64,000 bases of DNA from JAGQWW01 sp041392845 (lineage in GTDB: Bacteria; Bacteroidota; Bacteroidia; Chitinophagales; Saprospiraceae). Under the pieces are notes generated by a model that ran no database searches, was not told the origin of the DNA, and saw only the letters and a program-made list of their open reading frames with translations. The DNA is taken from assembly GCA_041392845.1 (NCBI GenBank), contig JAWKLG010000008.1, positions 62,001 through 126,000 on the forward strand. The letters run 5' to 3'. Shown piece by piece: positions 9,087 to 17,913 of this stretch (positions are counted from its first letter, which is position 1; every line of letters begins with the position of its first letter). The position numbers and the translations under genes were made by a program.

Positions 9087-9114
9087 AACGGCCCCTTTGA
9101 AAAAAGGAGCCGTT
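9087..9114. terminator. Bidirectional hairpin terminator
   Basis: 12-bp stem (AACGGC..CCTTT with AAAGG..GCCGTT) with one position that is a G-U pair in the minus-strand RNA and a mismatch in the plus-strand RNA. An eight-base T run follows directly in the minus-strand direction, and a looser T run in the plus direction. It serves the convergent glycosyltransferase and SprB-repeat genes. Confidence 0.8.
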
Positions 9115-9137
9115 GAAATGCTTTTTTTACTTCTGAT

Positions 9138-11708
9138 CTAGTGTCGCACAACCCTAAAGGTTTCATACGAATCATCGCCCTTATAATGGACTTTGATGGT
9201 ATATAAACCTGAAGACTGAGCATATAAATCAATGTATTGACTAAAGTTTCCGCTTTCGAAATCTTTTTCCAATACTAAAATCCCACGTTGATCATAAACC
9301 TTGATAACTCCATCCCTTTCAACACTCTCAAATCTCTCTACAACAAAACCTATAGAAGGGTTGGGGTAAACAATGGTTCTTTGCGTATTATCCATCAATA
9401 CAGATTCAGAAATATTGGATCTAAATTCATCTCCGTTATCTCTGTTGATTTGCATTATCTGGTAGAAATTGTAACCTCTGTTGGCATGGTCATCCACAAA
9501 TTCATATTCATTTAATCCAAATGAATTTCCGTGCATAGGTACCTCCATTATCGCCCTAAAGTCTTTTCCATCCTTTGAACGAAGTATCTGGTAGGTAATA
9601 TTTCCAGTTTCAGGTCCTGCGGTCCATTCAACCAAAATATCTTTTTGATTTACAGGATTAGATTTGACATTCAAGTTTGGTCCACAGTTATTCGGATCGG
9701 TGGAAATATTGATTTTAAGAATATTATTTGCAGTACAGCCTGGTCTAATAACTGTCAGATGGATGGTTCTTTGACCAAAATTGCTGTAAGTAACCGTAAC
9801 AGTTCTTCCTGTTGGTGTTCTTGGGCTTGCGTTAGGTCCAAAATCCCACATGTATTGTGAACCTGGTCCTGCATCTGTAGCTTCGAATGTAAACGGTTCA
9901 TTGATACAAACCGTGGTCGGACCATTAATCTCTGCAATAGTTTCATCGCCCACTTCTTTAACCACAACATTTGTTTCCAGGTAATCACTACAAAATTCTC
10001 TTCTGGTACAACGTACATACCAGGTAGTTTCATAGATAACAGGTGGATCATAAGTTGGGCCGGTTGCTCCCGGAATGATAGAGAAGGTCGCATTGCTGAA
10101 TGTAGAACTTGTATTACTCTTCATCCATAAGTATTCAATATTTCCCTGACCTCCAACAGGTGGAGCGATCTCTACTATTGGAGCTGGATCAAAACCAGGT
10201 CCACAGAAATACTCGTCATAACCTATTGTTCCGGCGTTGGTAAGATTGATACAAATGTCATAGAACCCGGCATCGATAGTCAGATTGGTATCACCTTGCA
10301 TTAAGGTATAGTTGGTAGTCATTCCTGTATTTGGATTGATGTCACTATCTACCGCATCATCATTACCTGCATTTTGAATGGTTGGCAGGAAGTTAGTTGG
10401 AGAGGCAAAGGTTAATTTATACGTACCTGCATCCAGGTCACCAAACATATACATTCCAAAACGGTCTGTAAATACCATTCTATTTATAGTGTTACCATTT
10501 ATATCGGTACCATCAAGAGTAACCTTCACATCACTAATACCAGGTTCATTCGAATCCTGGATTCCATCGCGGTCAATATCTTCCCAAACATAGTCACCAA
10601 GCTTACCTTTGATATTGGAAGGTTCTTGCAATTCCTCAGTACAAACGGATTGACATCCATTTGAATCTGTAACAGTTACTGTGTAGGTTCCAGGACCCAA
10701 ATTAGAAATGGTGGCAGTATTTGCACCGTTTGACCACATAAAAGTGTATCCCGGAGTTCCTCCATTACCCGATGCTGTCAACTGTCCATCGTTGGCACCA
10801 GGAGCAGATATTTGTTGATTTACAGTAATCGAACAAGTCATTTGACTTGGTTCCAATATGATTACCGCTGCACTATCCTGACATCCTGAATCAGAGTCAG
10901 TTACAACAACTGTATAGGTACCAGCTGATAAGCCGGTGATGTTTGATGTATTTGCACCGTTGCTCCATGAATAAGTATAATTTCCTGAGCCGCCGGAAGC
11001 ATTTGCACTGGCAGTACCATCATTTGCACCAAAACAACTGATATCTGTTTTTATTGCAGAAACATTTATTCCTGTTCCCGCCTGTATATTTACTGTAGCA
11101 GTAGCAGTACATCCGCCACTATCTTCTACAGTAACTGTATAAGAACCGGGCGAAAGATTGGTAATAGTTGGTCCGCTTTGCATATTCGACCAGGTAAAGG
11201 TGTAGGGTGGGGTACCTCCGGTAGCGCTTGCAGTAGCACTTCCGTCATTTGCACCGGGGCAAGTTTCATCTTCAGCCATTACCGAAATCATGAGTTGCGA
11301 TCCTATGATAACGACCATGGTGTCAACCATACAATTGTTTCCATCAGTTACCAATAAAGTGTAGGTACCTGCAGTAAGATTGGAAATGGTACGTGTCGTA
11401 TCACCAGTATTCCACAAAACGGAGTAACCTGGCACACCTCCAGAAAGGCTTGCGGTGATAGATCCATTTAAACCTGACTGACAATCAGGATGGGTAATGT
11501 CTAAATCGATTACAATTGGAGGTGGCTCACCAACAATACCTGAACCAACTGCAGTACATCCTTGGGCATCTGTAACTGTAACTGTAAAAGTTCCTGGTGG
11601 TAGGGGTGCAATGGTTGAGTTGTACCTCCAGTGTTCCACTGATAGGTATATGGAGCTGTTCCACCCATTACCATGGCATTGGCTGCACTGTCGCATAACA
11701 TAGCACAT
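9138..11708 (-). CDS. SprB-repeat T9SS surface protein, C-terminal part (after frameshift)
   Basis: This frame carries most of a large adhesin whose N-terminus is in another frame (to 12265). True coding in this frame begins near 11614; the Met at 11708 and first ~25 residues are spurious. Domains in order: five to six SprB-type repeats (G-T-PPY-x-WS-N-G...PGTYTVTVTD..GC) to about residue 360; an SdrD/Cna-B-like domain with LGDYVWEDIDRDGIQD; Ig-like region; a PKD-like domain (YMWDFGP); and a C-terminal type A sorting domain (YPNPSIG...GLYTIKV). The sorting domain routes it through T9SS to the cell surface. Restoring one base joins both parts into about 1042 residues. Confidence 0.85.
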   Translation of the reverse strand: MCYVMRQCSQCHGNGWNSSIYLSVEHWRYNSTIAPLPPGTFTVTVTDAQGCTAVGSGIVGEPPPIVIDLDITHPDCQSGLNGSITASLSGGVPGYSVLWNTGDTTRTISNLTAGTYTLLVTDGNNCMVDTMVVIIGSQLMISVMAEDETCPGANDGSATASATGGTPPYTFTWSNMQSGPTITNLSPGSYTVTVEDSGGCTATATVNIQAGTGINVSAIKTDISCFGANDGTASANASGGSGNYTYSWSNGANTSNITGLSAGTYTVVVTDSDSGCQDSAAVIILEPSQMTCSITVNQQISAPGANDGQLTASGNGGTPGYTFMWSNGANTATISNLGPGTYTVTVTDSNGCQSVCTEELQEPSNIKGKLGDYVWEDIDRDGIQDSNEPGISDVKVTLDGTDINGNTINRMVFTDRFGMYMFGDLDAGTYKLTFASPTNFLPTIQNAGNDDAVDSDINPNTGMTTNYTLMQGDTNLTIDAGFYDICINLTNAGTIGYDEYFCGPGFDPAPIVEIAPPVGGQGNIEYLWMKSNTSSTFSNATFSIIPGATGPTYDPPVIYETTWYVRCTRREFCSDYLETNVVVKEVGDETIAEINGPTTVCINEPFTFEATDAGPGSQYMWDFGPNASPRTPTGRTVTVTYSNFGQRTIHLTVIRPGCTANNILKINISTDPNNCGPNLNVKSNPVNQKDILVEWTAGPETGNITYQILRSKDGKDFRAIMEVPMHGNSFGLNEYEFVDDHANRGYNFYQIMQINRDNGDEFRSNISESVLMDNTQRTIVYPNPSIGFVVERFESVERDGVIKVYDQRGILVLEKDFESGNFSQYIDLYAQSSGLYTIKVHYKGDDSYETFRVVRH

Positions 11709-12265
11709 TGTGAATCAATGGTCTTTACAATTACCGTTAAAGAATCTTTGGTAATGGCACAATCAACACCTTTACAGCCATTGGCATCTGTAACTGTCAG
11801 ACAGTAAGACCCGGCAGGCACTCCTGACAAATTCGCTGTGGTATCTCCGGTATCCCATAAATAGGAATAGGGTGGAGTACCGCCAGAAACAGAAGAGCTA
11901 ATGTCTCCCTGACTCTGGCAAACAGCACCAATCATTAAATCAACATTAATACTTGTTGGAGCAACAAGGGTGTAAGAAGCAGTTGCAATTGCTCCGTCAA
12001 TGTCTACCACGGTAACTGAATAAGTTCCTTCGCCAAGACCAAATAGTGTAGGACCGGTGTCTCCCGTGCTCCATGTATAGACATAAGGGGGCCAACCATT
12101 GGAGGCAGCAGCCTGAAGAGACCCATTGGTAAATCCGCTACAAGTAGGGTTGGTACCAACAATCCCAACAGTAAATTGAGCAAAAAGGGAAAGGCTGCCA
12201 AAGAGAATTGAGAAAGTTGTCAATAATCCCTTCAAGACACCTTTTGAGTGTAGATTTTTTGTCAT
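11510..12265 (-). CDS. SprB-repeat T9SS surface protein, N-terminal part (before frameshift)
   Basis: Start of the adhesin above. Residues 1-30 are a typical Sec signal peptide ending in LFAQ. Three SprB-type repeats follow, each with PPYxYxWSTGDT and a Ser/Thr-rich strand ending in TVTDxxGC. Near 11614-11617 the frame breaks: after QWNTGGTTQ the peptide becomes nonsense (residues from about 218), while the other frame continues with TIAPLPPGTFTVTVTDA. One missing A in CAA(A)CC explains this. SprB repeats are known from the mobile gliding adhesin of Flavobacterium. Whether the indel is real or a sequencing error cannot be decided here. Confidence 0.85.
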   Translation of the reverse strand: MTKNLHSKGVLKGLLTTFSILFGSLSLFAQFTVGIVGTNPTCSGFTNGSLQAAASNGWPPYVYTWSTGDTGPTLFGLGEGTYSVTVVDIDGAIATASYTLVAPTSINVDLMIGAVCQSQGDISSSVSGGTPPYSYLWDTGDTTANLSGVPAGSYCLTVTDANGCKGVDCAITKDSLTVIVKTIDSQCAMLCDSAANAMVMGGTAPYTYQWNTGGTTQPLHPYHQELLQLQLQMPKDVLQLVQVLLVSHLQL

Positions 12266-12492
12266 AGTAGTTTGTTTTACTGATAGCTACCTCGCCACAG
12301 TTAATAGTGTTTAACATGAACAAGTGCGAACTTGTTCTAAGCATAAAGTGGGGCGTCTGAGCGGAAGGGGTGACCATTAAATAGTCATATGCAAAGAAAA
12401 CTTATTTTGTTCATATTCGGAAATATAAACCCCTAACTAATTTCAGGTATTTTGCAAAAATGAAGTGTTGGAAGGTAGCTAAAAAATAGATA

Positions 12493-12552
12493 GCCGCATC
12501 GAGAGGGACACGATACGGCCAACTATAACAAATTATAATCCCATGAACATAT
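12493..12552 (+). repeat. Hairpin-AATCCCATGAACATAT module, copy 1
   Basis: A 9-bp stem with one mismatch (GCCGcATCG 12493-12501, CGATaCGGC 12511-12519) is followed by ACGGCCAACTAT, an AT spacer and the 16-mer AATCCCATGAACATAT (12537-12552). The same order of parts recurs at 12731-12795. Confidence 0.5.
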
Positions 12553-12730
12553 TCTTTAACCACCTGCTTAGGCAGGACTCCATTGAAGGAGATTCTAGAT
12601 CTTTTGTCTCAAACCGGGGAGTAATCCTTCCCACATTCATACTCCCGTTTGAGTCGTTTTTTACTGCTTATTTCGGTTAATCCGTTTGCGGCTTTCCGCA
12701 AAAAATATAATTGAACTTGAAGGTTTCTTT

Positions 12731-12795
12731 TTAAACTTAGTGTGTCGTCCCAAGAGGTGTTGGGACGACCCACTATTTAAATCCCATGAACATAT
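12731..12795 (+). repeat. Hairpin-AATCCCATGAACATAT module, copy 2
   Basis: A 20-bp interrupted stem: TTAAA/TTTAA, a CT bulge, TAGTG/CACTA, one mismatch, then a perfect GTCGTCCCAA/TTGGGACGAC (12744-12769) with loop GAGGTG. It is followed at 12780-12795 by the identical 16-mer AATCCCATGAACATAT. ACGACCCACTAT here corresponds to ACGGCCAACTAT in copy 1 (10 of 12). Confidence 0.5.
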
Positions 12796-13104
12796 CCAAA
12801 ATTCATTGTCAATCCATTGATTGACGTTTGCTTTACTTTGATGATACAAGTATCAGACATTATTTAAGCTAGAACAAAGACAAAAATTAGGGATTGTGAT
12901 AATTAATTTGTAGCTAAATATTTTATAAACTATTGAATATCAGGCTTTATTTATTTTTTTAATCTATATTTTGTGAAATTTTAAGTCATTTTTTCATTCA
13001 ATTTCTCCCACATTTTTTTTAAAAAAAAATTAATTCTAGTTTTAAAAAACACTTGCTTACCCATATGATTTGAAAATTCATAAGCAAATAACACAGGACC
13101 AATG

Positions 13105-13132
13105 TTTGCTATTGCTCTTTTTTCTACCTTTG
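13105..13132 (+). promoter_or_regulatory. ndk promoter (TTTG...TACCTTTG)
   Basis: Exact -7 box TACCTTTG at 13125-13132, with a TTTG at 13105-13108, 16 bases upstream, as a possible -33 element. The ndk ATG is 42 bases downstream of the box. Confidence 0.7.
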
Positions 13133-13173
13133 CGCCCGCAAAAAATAATTAGTAATTTTTAAAATATAATAAA

Positions 13174-13593
13174 ATGGCTGGCAACAGAACTTTTACTATG
13201 ATTAAGCCGGATGCTGTAAAAGCAGGCAACATTGGAAACATCCTTCAGATGATAAACAATGCCGGTTTTAGAATTGTAGCAATGAAATTAACTAAACTTT
13301 CTGCTGAAAAGGCAGGAGAGTTTTATGAAGTACATAAAGAAAGACCATTTTATGGTGAATTGGTTGAGTTTATGTCAAGCGGAGCAATCGTAGCTGCTAT
13401 ACTTGAAAAAGACAATGCAGTTGAAGACTTTAGAAAATTAATTGGTGCTACCAACCCTGCTGAAGCAGAACCTGGCACCATCCGTGCAAAATATGCAAGC
13501 TCAATTGGAGAAAACGCTGTACACGGTGCTGATTCAGACGAAAATGCTGCCAGAGAAGGTTCATTCCATTTTGCAGCAACTGAGATGTTTTAA
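13174..13593 (+). CDS. ndk: Nucleoside diphosphate kinase
   Basis: 139 residues, the normal length for a bacterial Ndk. It moves the gamma phosphate of ATP to NDPs through a phospho-histidine. Visible: TFTMIKPDAV at the N-terminus with Lys11, the RPFYGELVEFMSSG segment, NPAEAEPGTIRAKYA, and the catalytic NAVHGADS with His117. It is a single-gene unit with its own TAnnTTTG promoter and a strong downstream hairpin terminator. Confidence 0.98.
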   Translation: MAGNRTFTMIKPDAVKAGNIGNILQMINNAGFRIVAMKLTKLSAEKAGEFYEVHKERPFYGELVEFMSSGAIVAAILEKDNAVEDFRKLIGATNPAEAEPGTIRAKYASSIGENAVHGADSDENAAREGSFHFAATEMF

Positions 13594-13606
13594 TCTCTAT
13601 TGATTT

Positions 13607-13650
13607 AAAAGAAAAAAGGCAGATGGGAAACCACCTGCCTTTTTTCTTTT
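13607..13650. terminator. Bidirectional hairpin terminator
   Basis: 16-bp perfect stem (13607-13622 with 13635-13650), GC core GGCAG/CTGCC flanked by A and T runs, so it works in both directions between convergent ndk and fmt. Confidence 0.92.
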
Positions 13651-13660
13651 AAATTCGAAT

Positions 13661-14575
13661 CTAAACATCAAATTTATATCCATTAAGAAAATCCCGAATC
13701 TCCATTGCACGCTTCCCTTCCATTTTTCCTTTTTGAATATCAATCCAACCATCTTGGGTGCTGATTTGAAGGAAGGATTTATTATCAGTTGAAATACCTC
13801 CGGGAGCTACAGATTTTTTTTCAAAAACAGGTCTGCACTCAAGAATTTTAAAAACTTTACCATCCAAATTTGTCCAGGCAGCAGGGTAGGGACTTAATCC
13901 TCTGATAAAATTATAAACGGAGGAAGTGTCTTTATCAAAATCAATTTTGCAATCCTCAGAAAAGATTTTAGGTGCTTTTGTTGCTTCTTCGTCCTTTTGT
14001 GGAGCCAAGGTATAATCACCCGATTCAATCATTTGTACAGATTCCAAAACTGCCTGAGCCCCTAGCACCATCATGGCATCATGAACCTCGCCAGCAGTAT
14101 CGTCCGGACCAATGGTTAATGATTTTTGCAGGAGGACATCACCAGTATCGATTTCGTGTTTGATAAAAAATGTGGTTACGCCTGTTTCCTTTTCTCCATT
14201 TATAATAGCCCAATTGATGGGAGCAGCTCCTCTGTATTTAGGTAAAAGAGAACCATGTAAGTTAAAAGTACCAATACCAGGCATATCCCAAACAACTTCA
14301 GGCAACATACGAAAAGCAACCACTACCTGAAGGTCAGCCTCCAGGCTTTTTAATTCTTCTAAAAAAGAGGGTGATTTTAAATTGGAAGGTTGAAGAACTT
14401 TTAGCCCTTTGGAAACTGCATACTTTTTGACTGCAGATTCTATCAATTGCTTGCCACCTCTTCCGCCTAATTTATCTGTTGCTGTCACGACACCAACTAC
14501 CTCATAACCATGCTCGACCAAAATGTCGAGAGAGGGAACTGCAAAATCGGGCGTCCCCATAAATACAATCTTCAT
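13661..14575 (-). CDS. fmt: Methionyl-tRNA formyltransferase
   Basis: 304 residues, standard length. Transfers the formyl group of 10-formyl-THF to initiator Met-tRNA. N-terminal Rossmann start MKIVFMGTPDFAVPSL, catalytic segment FNLHGSLLPKYRGAAPINW (Asn105, His107) and IDTGD (142-146) with the catalytic Asp; C-terminal OB-like domain from about 205. Downstream of a tiny membrane-protein gene on the same strand (21-nt gap). Confidence 0.97.
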   Translation of the reverse strand: MKIVFMGTPDFAVPSLDILVEHGYEVVGVVTATDKLGGRGGKQLIESAVKKYAVSKGLKVLQPSNLKSPSFLEELKSLEADLQVVVAFRMLPEVVWDMPGIGTFNLHGSLLPKYRGAAPINWAIINGEKETGVTTFFIKHEIDTGDVLLQKSLTIGPDDTAGEVHDAMMVLGAQAVLESVQMIESGDYTLAPQKDEEATKAPKIFSEDCKIDFDKDTSSVYNFIRGLSPYPAAWTNLDGKVFKILECRPVFEKKSVAPGGISTDNKSFLQISTQDGWIDIQKGKMEGKRAMEIRDFLNGYKFDV

Positions 14576-14596
14576 ACAAAATTTTTACCTGCCGGA

Positions 14597-14731
14597 TTAC
14601 ATATTCGCCTGGAATAAAAGGAACAAAAGCAACAGCAAAACCAAGGTTGCTACAATAACAACTGTGAAAAATTTCTTAGAATCTCTTTTATCTAATTTTT
14701 CAAAACGCCTTTGTTTTTTTGACTTTGTCAT
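14597..14731 (-). CDS. Small single-pass membrane protein
   Basis: 44 residues from the Met at 14731: a very basic N-terminal half (TKSKKQRRFEKLDKRDSKK) and one membrane helix (about 22-40, VVIVATLVLLLLLFLLF). The frame is open 20 codons further upstream but that extension has no protein-like character. It lies just upstream of fmt on the same strand, so it may be co-transcribed. Function unknown. The strong basic/hydrophobic layout makes a real small protein more likely than chance. Confidence 0.5.
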   Translation of the reverse strand: MTKSKKQRRFEKLDKRDSKKFFTVVIVATLVLLLLLFLLFQANM

Positions 14732-14806
14732 CGTAAGAAGATTTAATGAAATATAGGTACCAAATGTAAATTTTAGAGGCCTATAATCCAAATTTAATTT
14801 TGGTTC

Positions 14807-16108
14807 CTAGCCAAAATTTTGTTCATAAAACTCAACGATTCTAAAATCTGTCAAAATATCCTTCATTTGTATGGGTTGGTTTAAAATTACTCCTTCCAGT
14901 GTTTTACACCGGCTTAAAGCAACATAGGTCTGGCCATGTTCAAAGGCTCCTTTACCCATATCAATTATAACTCTTTCAAAAGTCTTACCCTGACTTTTAT
15001 GAATGGTGATAGCCCATGCAAGTCGCAAAGGAATCTGTGAAAAGGTTCCTATTACTTCAGAATCAATGGATTTTTCATCTTCCTTAGCCTGAACGAATTT
15101 TAAAATTTCCCAATCCAGCTTGCCAACTTCCAATACCTTGGATTTACCATCTTCTTTGACTTCTACCTTTACATTATCCTTTCCAAAGTCTACCACCTTA
15201 CCAATGGTTCCATTTACATATTGACGTTCAGGATCATTCTTTATAAACATAACCTGGGCACCAATCTTTAATTTCAATGCCTGCTCTGTAGGGTACAGCC
15301 GCGGATCAAAATTTCCTTTAATATCCGCAAAAAACACTTCCTCTTTTCCTTCTAAGGCCGCTAATTGCCGTGTATTTATGGCATCAACTTTATTATTTCT
15401 GGGACTTAGGGTGATGTAGTTTTCTTCTGAATCAAAATCAGGGGCATACCTTTCATTCAACTCCTCCAAGTCTTCATAATCCATTCTATTGGTGCGTATT
15501 GCATCCAAAAGACGCAGGAAATATCTGTTATCCTGACGATAAACTTTGTGCAATTCCAGCATTTGGAGTTCAAATCCGGTATCAAAAATATGGGCGGAAA
15601 AGAAATAAGGACTTTCGTAAAAGTTATTGAAAAGCATTGCTTCGACATCACTGGCAACTACCGGCGGTAATTGAAAAAGGTCGCCAAAGAATACCATCTG
15701 CACACCTCCAAAAGGATCCGGATTGTTTCGGTTTATTTTTAAAAATTGATCAATGTTGTCCAATAAGTCAGCCCTGACCATGGAGATTTCATCGATTACG
15801 ATTACTTCTAAATTTTCGTAAAGCTTCTTATTTCTAACTTTTTTAATATCTCTGGAAGAAAGGGGTCTGCCAGGAAAACCAAAAAAAGAATGTATCGTTT
15901 GACCTTTAACGTTCAATGCTGCCACACCAGTTGGTGCTAAAACCACCAATTTCTTTTTAGTGGTCGTCCTAAAAAGTCTCAATAGGGTAGACTTGCCGGT
16001 TCCGGCGCGTCCGGTTATGAAAATGCTGGAATTAGATTTTTCCAACAAATTCAAAGCCTCCTGGAAGGCAGAATTGAGTTCTAAAGGTTGAAGGTTGATG
16101 GAATCCAT
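14807..16108 (-). CDS. PIF1-like superfamily 1B DNA helicase
   Basis: 433 residues. Walker A GRAGTGKST (33-41), motif Ia TLLAPTG-like (APTGVAAL 58-65), Walker B VIVIDEIS (102-109), FGDLFQLPPV (motif III, about 146-155), and the C-terminal UvrD-like motifs AITIHKSQGKTF and YVALSRCKTLEGV. These define a 5'-3' PIF1/RecD-like helicase. Many Bacteroidota homologues are longer with extra C-terminal domains; this one ends soon after motif VI, so it is a compact form. It is followed on the same strand by the small membrane-protein gene after 75 nt. Confidence 0.93.
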   Translation of the reverse strand: MDSINLQPLELNSAFQEALNLLEKSNSSIFITGRAGTGKSTLLRLFRTTTKKKLVVLAPTGVAALNVKGQTIHSFFGFPGRPLSSRDIKKVRNKKLYENLEVIVIDEISMVRADLLDNIDQFLKINRNNPDPFGGVQMVFFGDLFQLPPVVASDVEAMLFNNFYESPYFFSAHIFDTGFELQMLELHKVYRQDNRYFLRLLDAIRTNRMDYEDLEELNERYAPDFDSEENYITLSPRNNKVDAINTRQLAALEGKEEVFFADIKGNFDPRLYPTEQALKLKIGAQVMFIKNDPERQYVNGTIGKVVDFGKDNVKVEVKEDGKSKVLEVGKLDWEILKFVQAKEDEKSIDSEVIGTFSQIPLRLAWAITIHKSQGKTFERVIIDMGKGAFEHGQTYVALSRCKTLEGVILNQPIQMKDILTDFRIVEFYEQNFG

Positions 16109-16192
16109 AATAAATTATAGGCTGCAAATTAAGAAAAAGCCAATGGAATGAACAAGCATTTTCAAGGCTCTTCCATGCATAGCTTTTATTTA

Positions 16193-16200
16193 TATCTTTG
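16193..16200 (+). promoter_or_regulatory. -7 box (TATCTTTG)
   Basis: Exact TAnnTTTG match 39 bases before the SWIM-protein ATG; no clear -33 TTG at the usual distance. Confidence 0.55.
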
Positions 16201-16239
16201 CTGATTGGATCCTGATTAAAAGCTAATATTGCTATCTAT

Positions 16240-17904
16240 ATGAAATTTGCATTGGACAAATTGGAACAGGAAGTAGAAGAGAACACCTTTCTTGAGGGTG
16301 AAATTCTATATGCTGATTTGGCCAATTCTAACATTAAGGAAGTTGATAAAAATATCTGGCTTTCAACCATTGCCGGAAATGAAGTAGAATTGCTGGTTTC
16401 TGGCAAAAAAATCAAGAATTACACTTGTGAATGTGAGACGTATCATCATGACGGGATTTGCGGCCATATAGTAGCCTTGATTTTAGCGGTAAGAAAAAAG
16501 AAAGCCAACGAAAAACCTGAACCGGTAAAAAAAACAAGAGCCTATAGAAGTCCAAAGAGATTAACCGTATTAGGGATTCTTGATAGTATAGAAGAAAGAG
16601 CACTTCGAGATTTTATTTTAGAATATTCAAGAAAGGATCAGCAATTTACTACCGCCTTAAAGGCACGATTTGCCTCTTCTGTTCATCATTTAGATTTAGA
16701 AGAAAAATATGCTCAGCTGATTCAAACCCTACTCAAGTCAAACCAATCTGCCAATCACAGTATTTCAAGGAACGGGGCAAAGAAAATCTACGACGCTTTA
16801 CAAACCTTAATGGATCAAGCAGACAATGATCTGGCTGAAAAGAATTTCATGGAGGTTTTTGAACTGGTTAAAAACATTATAGGCCAGGTTGCACCTATGA
16901 TTGGAAGGTTTTTGGCCCATAAAAATGACATTCTTTCTAATCTTGAAAGAGCTTATCTTTTGGTTCTCAAATTATCAAATGAGGCAATTCCTCCTGCATT
17001 AAAAGACAGTATTGCCGAATTTTTGATTGAGATTTTAAAAGGAAGGAACTTCACATTTCCAAAAATCGAATTTGTCTACCTTAATCTGATTTTAAAATAT
17101 GCTCAAAATGATGAGCTGGCAGAGGCATTTGTTCCTGAAACTTCCAGAATTTACAGAAATCGAGAATTGGAAACCAGTATGTTTTTATACCATGCTGCAC
17201 TTTTAGAAAAGAGGAAGGACAAGATCGATTTCCAGTTATTATTGGACAGAGCCGATAAAAGACCGTGGTTGATCATGAGTCTTATTGAATCTGCTTTCGA
17301 TTGGAATTTATTCGGACTGGTAAAAAAATTCTCAAAACATGCCCTTAAATCCAAACAATCCAATGGTGTTTTAGAAAGGATTGAAGAATTTTTATTGCAA
17401 ACGGCAATTAAAGAAGGTAAAACCAAGGAACAACTGAGTCTAGCTCAGTCAAGGCTGATTCATACTTTGAACCTGAGTTATTTCGAAATTTTTAAAAAAG
17501 GAGAACCAAGCGAAAAGCAAATCGAAAGCCTGATCAAGGAGTTGAAAAAGTTGCCCGTAAGTGAGCGAAGAAATACGATTTTAAGTGCAATTTTTGAAAA
17601 AGAAGGTAAAATCGACGATCTGTTTGAATTAATGATTGAAACCAAAGATGTGGATCTATTGTCCAGATTTATAGTGCCTATGTTTCAGGTGGATGCAAAA
17701 AGAACAAAAGATGCAAGTTGGTTGATTTTAAATCATTTCCTCGAAACCCATGTGGGCAGACCGCCATCCGTAAAAACCAGAAATCTACTCAGGCATTTGT
17801 ATGTCAACGACTTGGAGAAGCTTGCCAGATTTTTGCTAGGACAAATTCGAGCTAAATATGGTGATAGAAATTCAATAGAAGAAGAACTGGGATTGTTTAG
17901 ATAA
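16240..17904 (+). CDS. SWIM zinc-finger protein
   Basis: 554 residues. The N-terminal SWIM motif CxCx(n)CxH is complete (Cys63, Cys65, Cys74, His76), which binds zinc and is thought to contact DNA or protein. A basic linker (85-105, RKKKANEKPEPVKKTRAYR) follows, then about 430 residues of alpha-helical, TPR/HEAT-like sequence without a recognised catalytic motif. SWIM proteins of this shape often neighbour helicases; here a PIF1-like helicase is divergent upstream. It is followed by rlmH after 9 nt, so the two are probably one transcript. Confidence 0.85.
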   Translation: MKFALDKLEQEVEENTFLEGEILYADLANSNIKEVDKNIWLSTIAGNEVELLVSGKKIKNYTCECETYHHDGICGHIVALILAVRKKKANEKPEPVKKTRAYRSPKRLTVLGILDSIEERALRDFILEYSRKDQQFTTALKARFASSVHHLDLEEKYAQLIQTLLKSNQSANHSISRNGAKKIYDALQTLMDQADNDLAEKNFMEVFELVKNIIGQVAPMIGRFLAHKNDILSNLERAYLLVLKLSNEAIPPALKDSIAEFLIEILKGRNFTFPKIEFVYLNLILKYAQNDELAEAFVPETSRIYRNRELETSMFLYHAALLEKRKDKIDFQLLLDRADKRPWLIMSLIESAFDWNLFGLVKKFSKHALKSKQSNGVLERIEEFLLQTAIKEGKTKEQLSLAQSRLIHTLNLSYFEIFKKGEPSEKQIESLIKELKKLPVSERRNTILSAIFEKEGKIDDLFELMIETKDVDLLSRFIVPMFQVDAKRTKDASWLILNHFLETHVGRPPSVKTRNLLRHLYVNDLEKLARFLLGQIRAKYGDRNSIEEELGLFR

Positions 17905-17913
17905 AATCAAATT

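Larger units (their letters stand above)
12266..13173. other. 908-base non-coding region with several hairpins
   Basis: No convincing gene. Seen in it: an 8-bp inverted repeat (GAACAAGT/ACTTGTTC, 12318-12337) in the leader of the SprB-repeat gene; small stems at 12563-12576 (CCTGC/GCAGG) and 12685-12702 (TTTGCGG/CCGCAAA); two related hairpin modules listed separately; a 45-codon open frame 12543-12680 without recognisable features; and, at the right, a strongly AT-rich stretch (12890-13080) leading to the ndk promoter. Confidence 0.5.

Noticed and set aside
11600..11630. Programmed ribosomal frameshift in the SprB-repeat gene
   Set aside because: No slippery sequence or downstream pseudoknot was seen, and the adhesin class does not use it.
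12661..12849. 62-codon minus-strand open frame in the non-coding region
   Set aside because: It runs through the long hairpin and both strands of the inverted repeat; composition is not protein-like and no promoter was seen.
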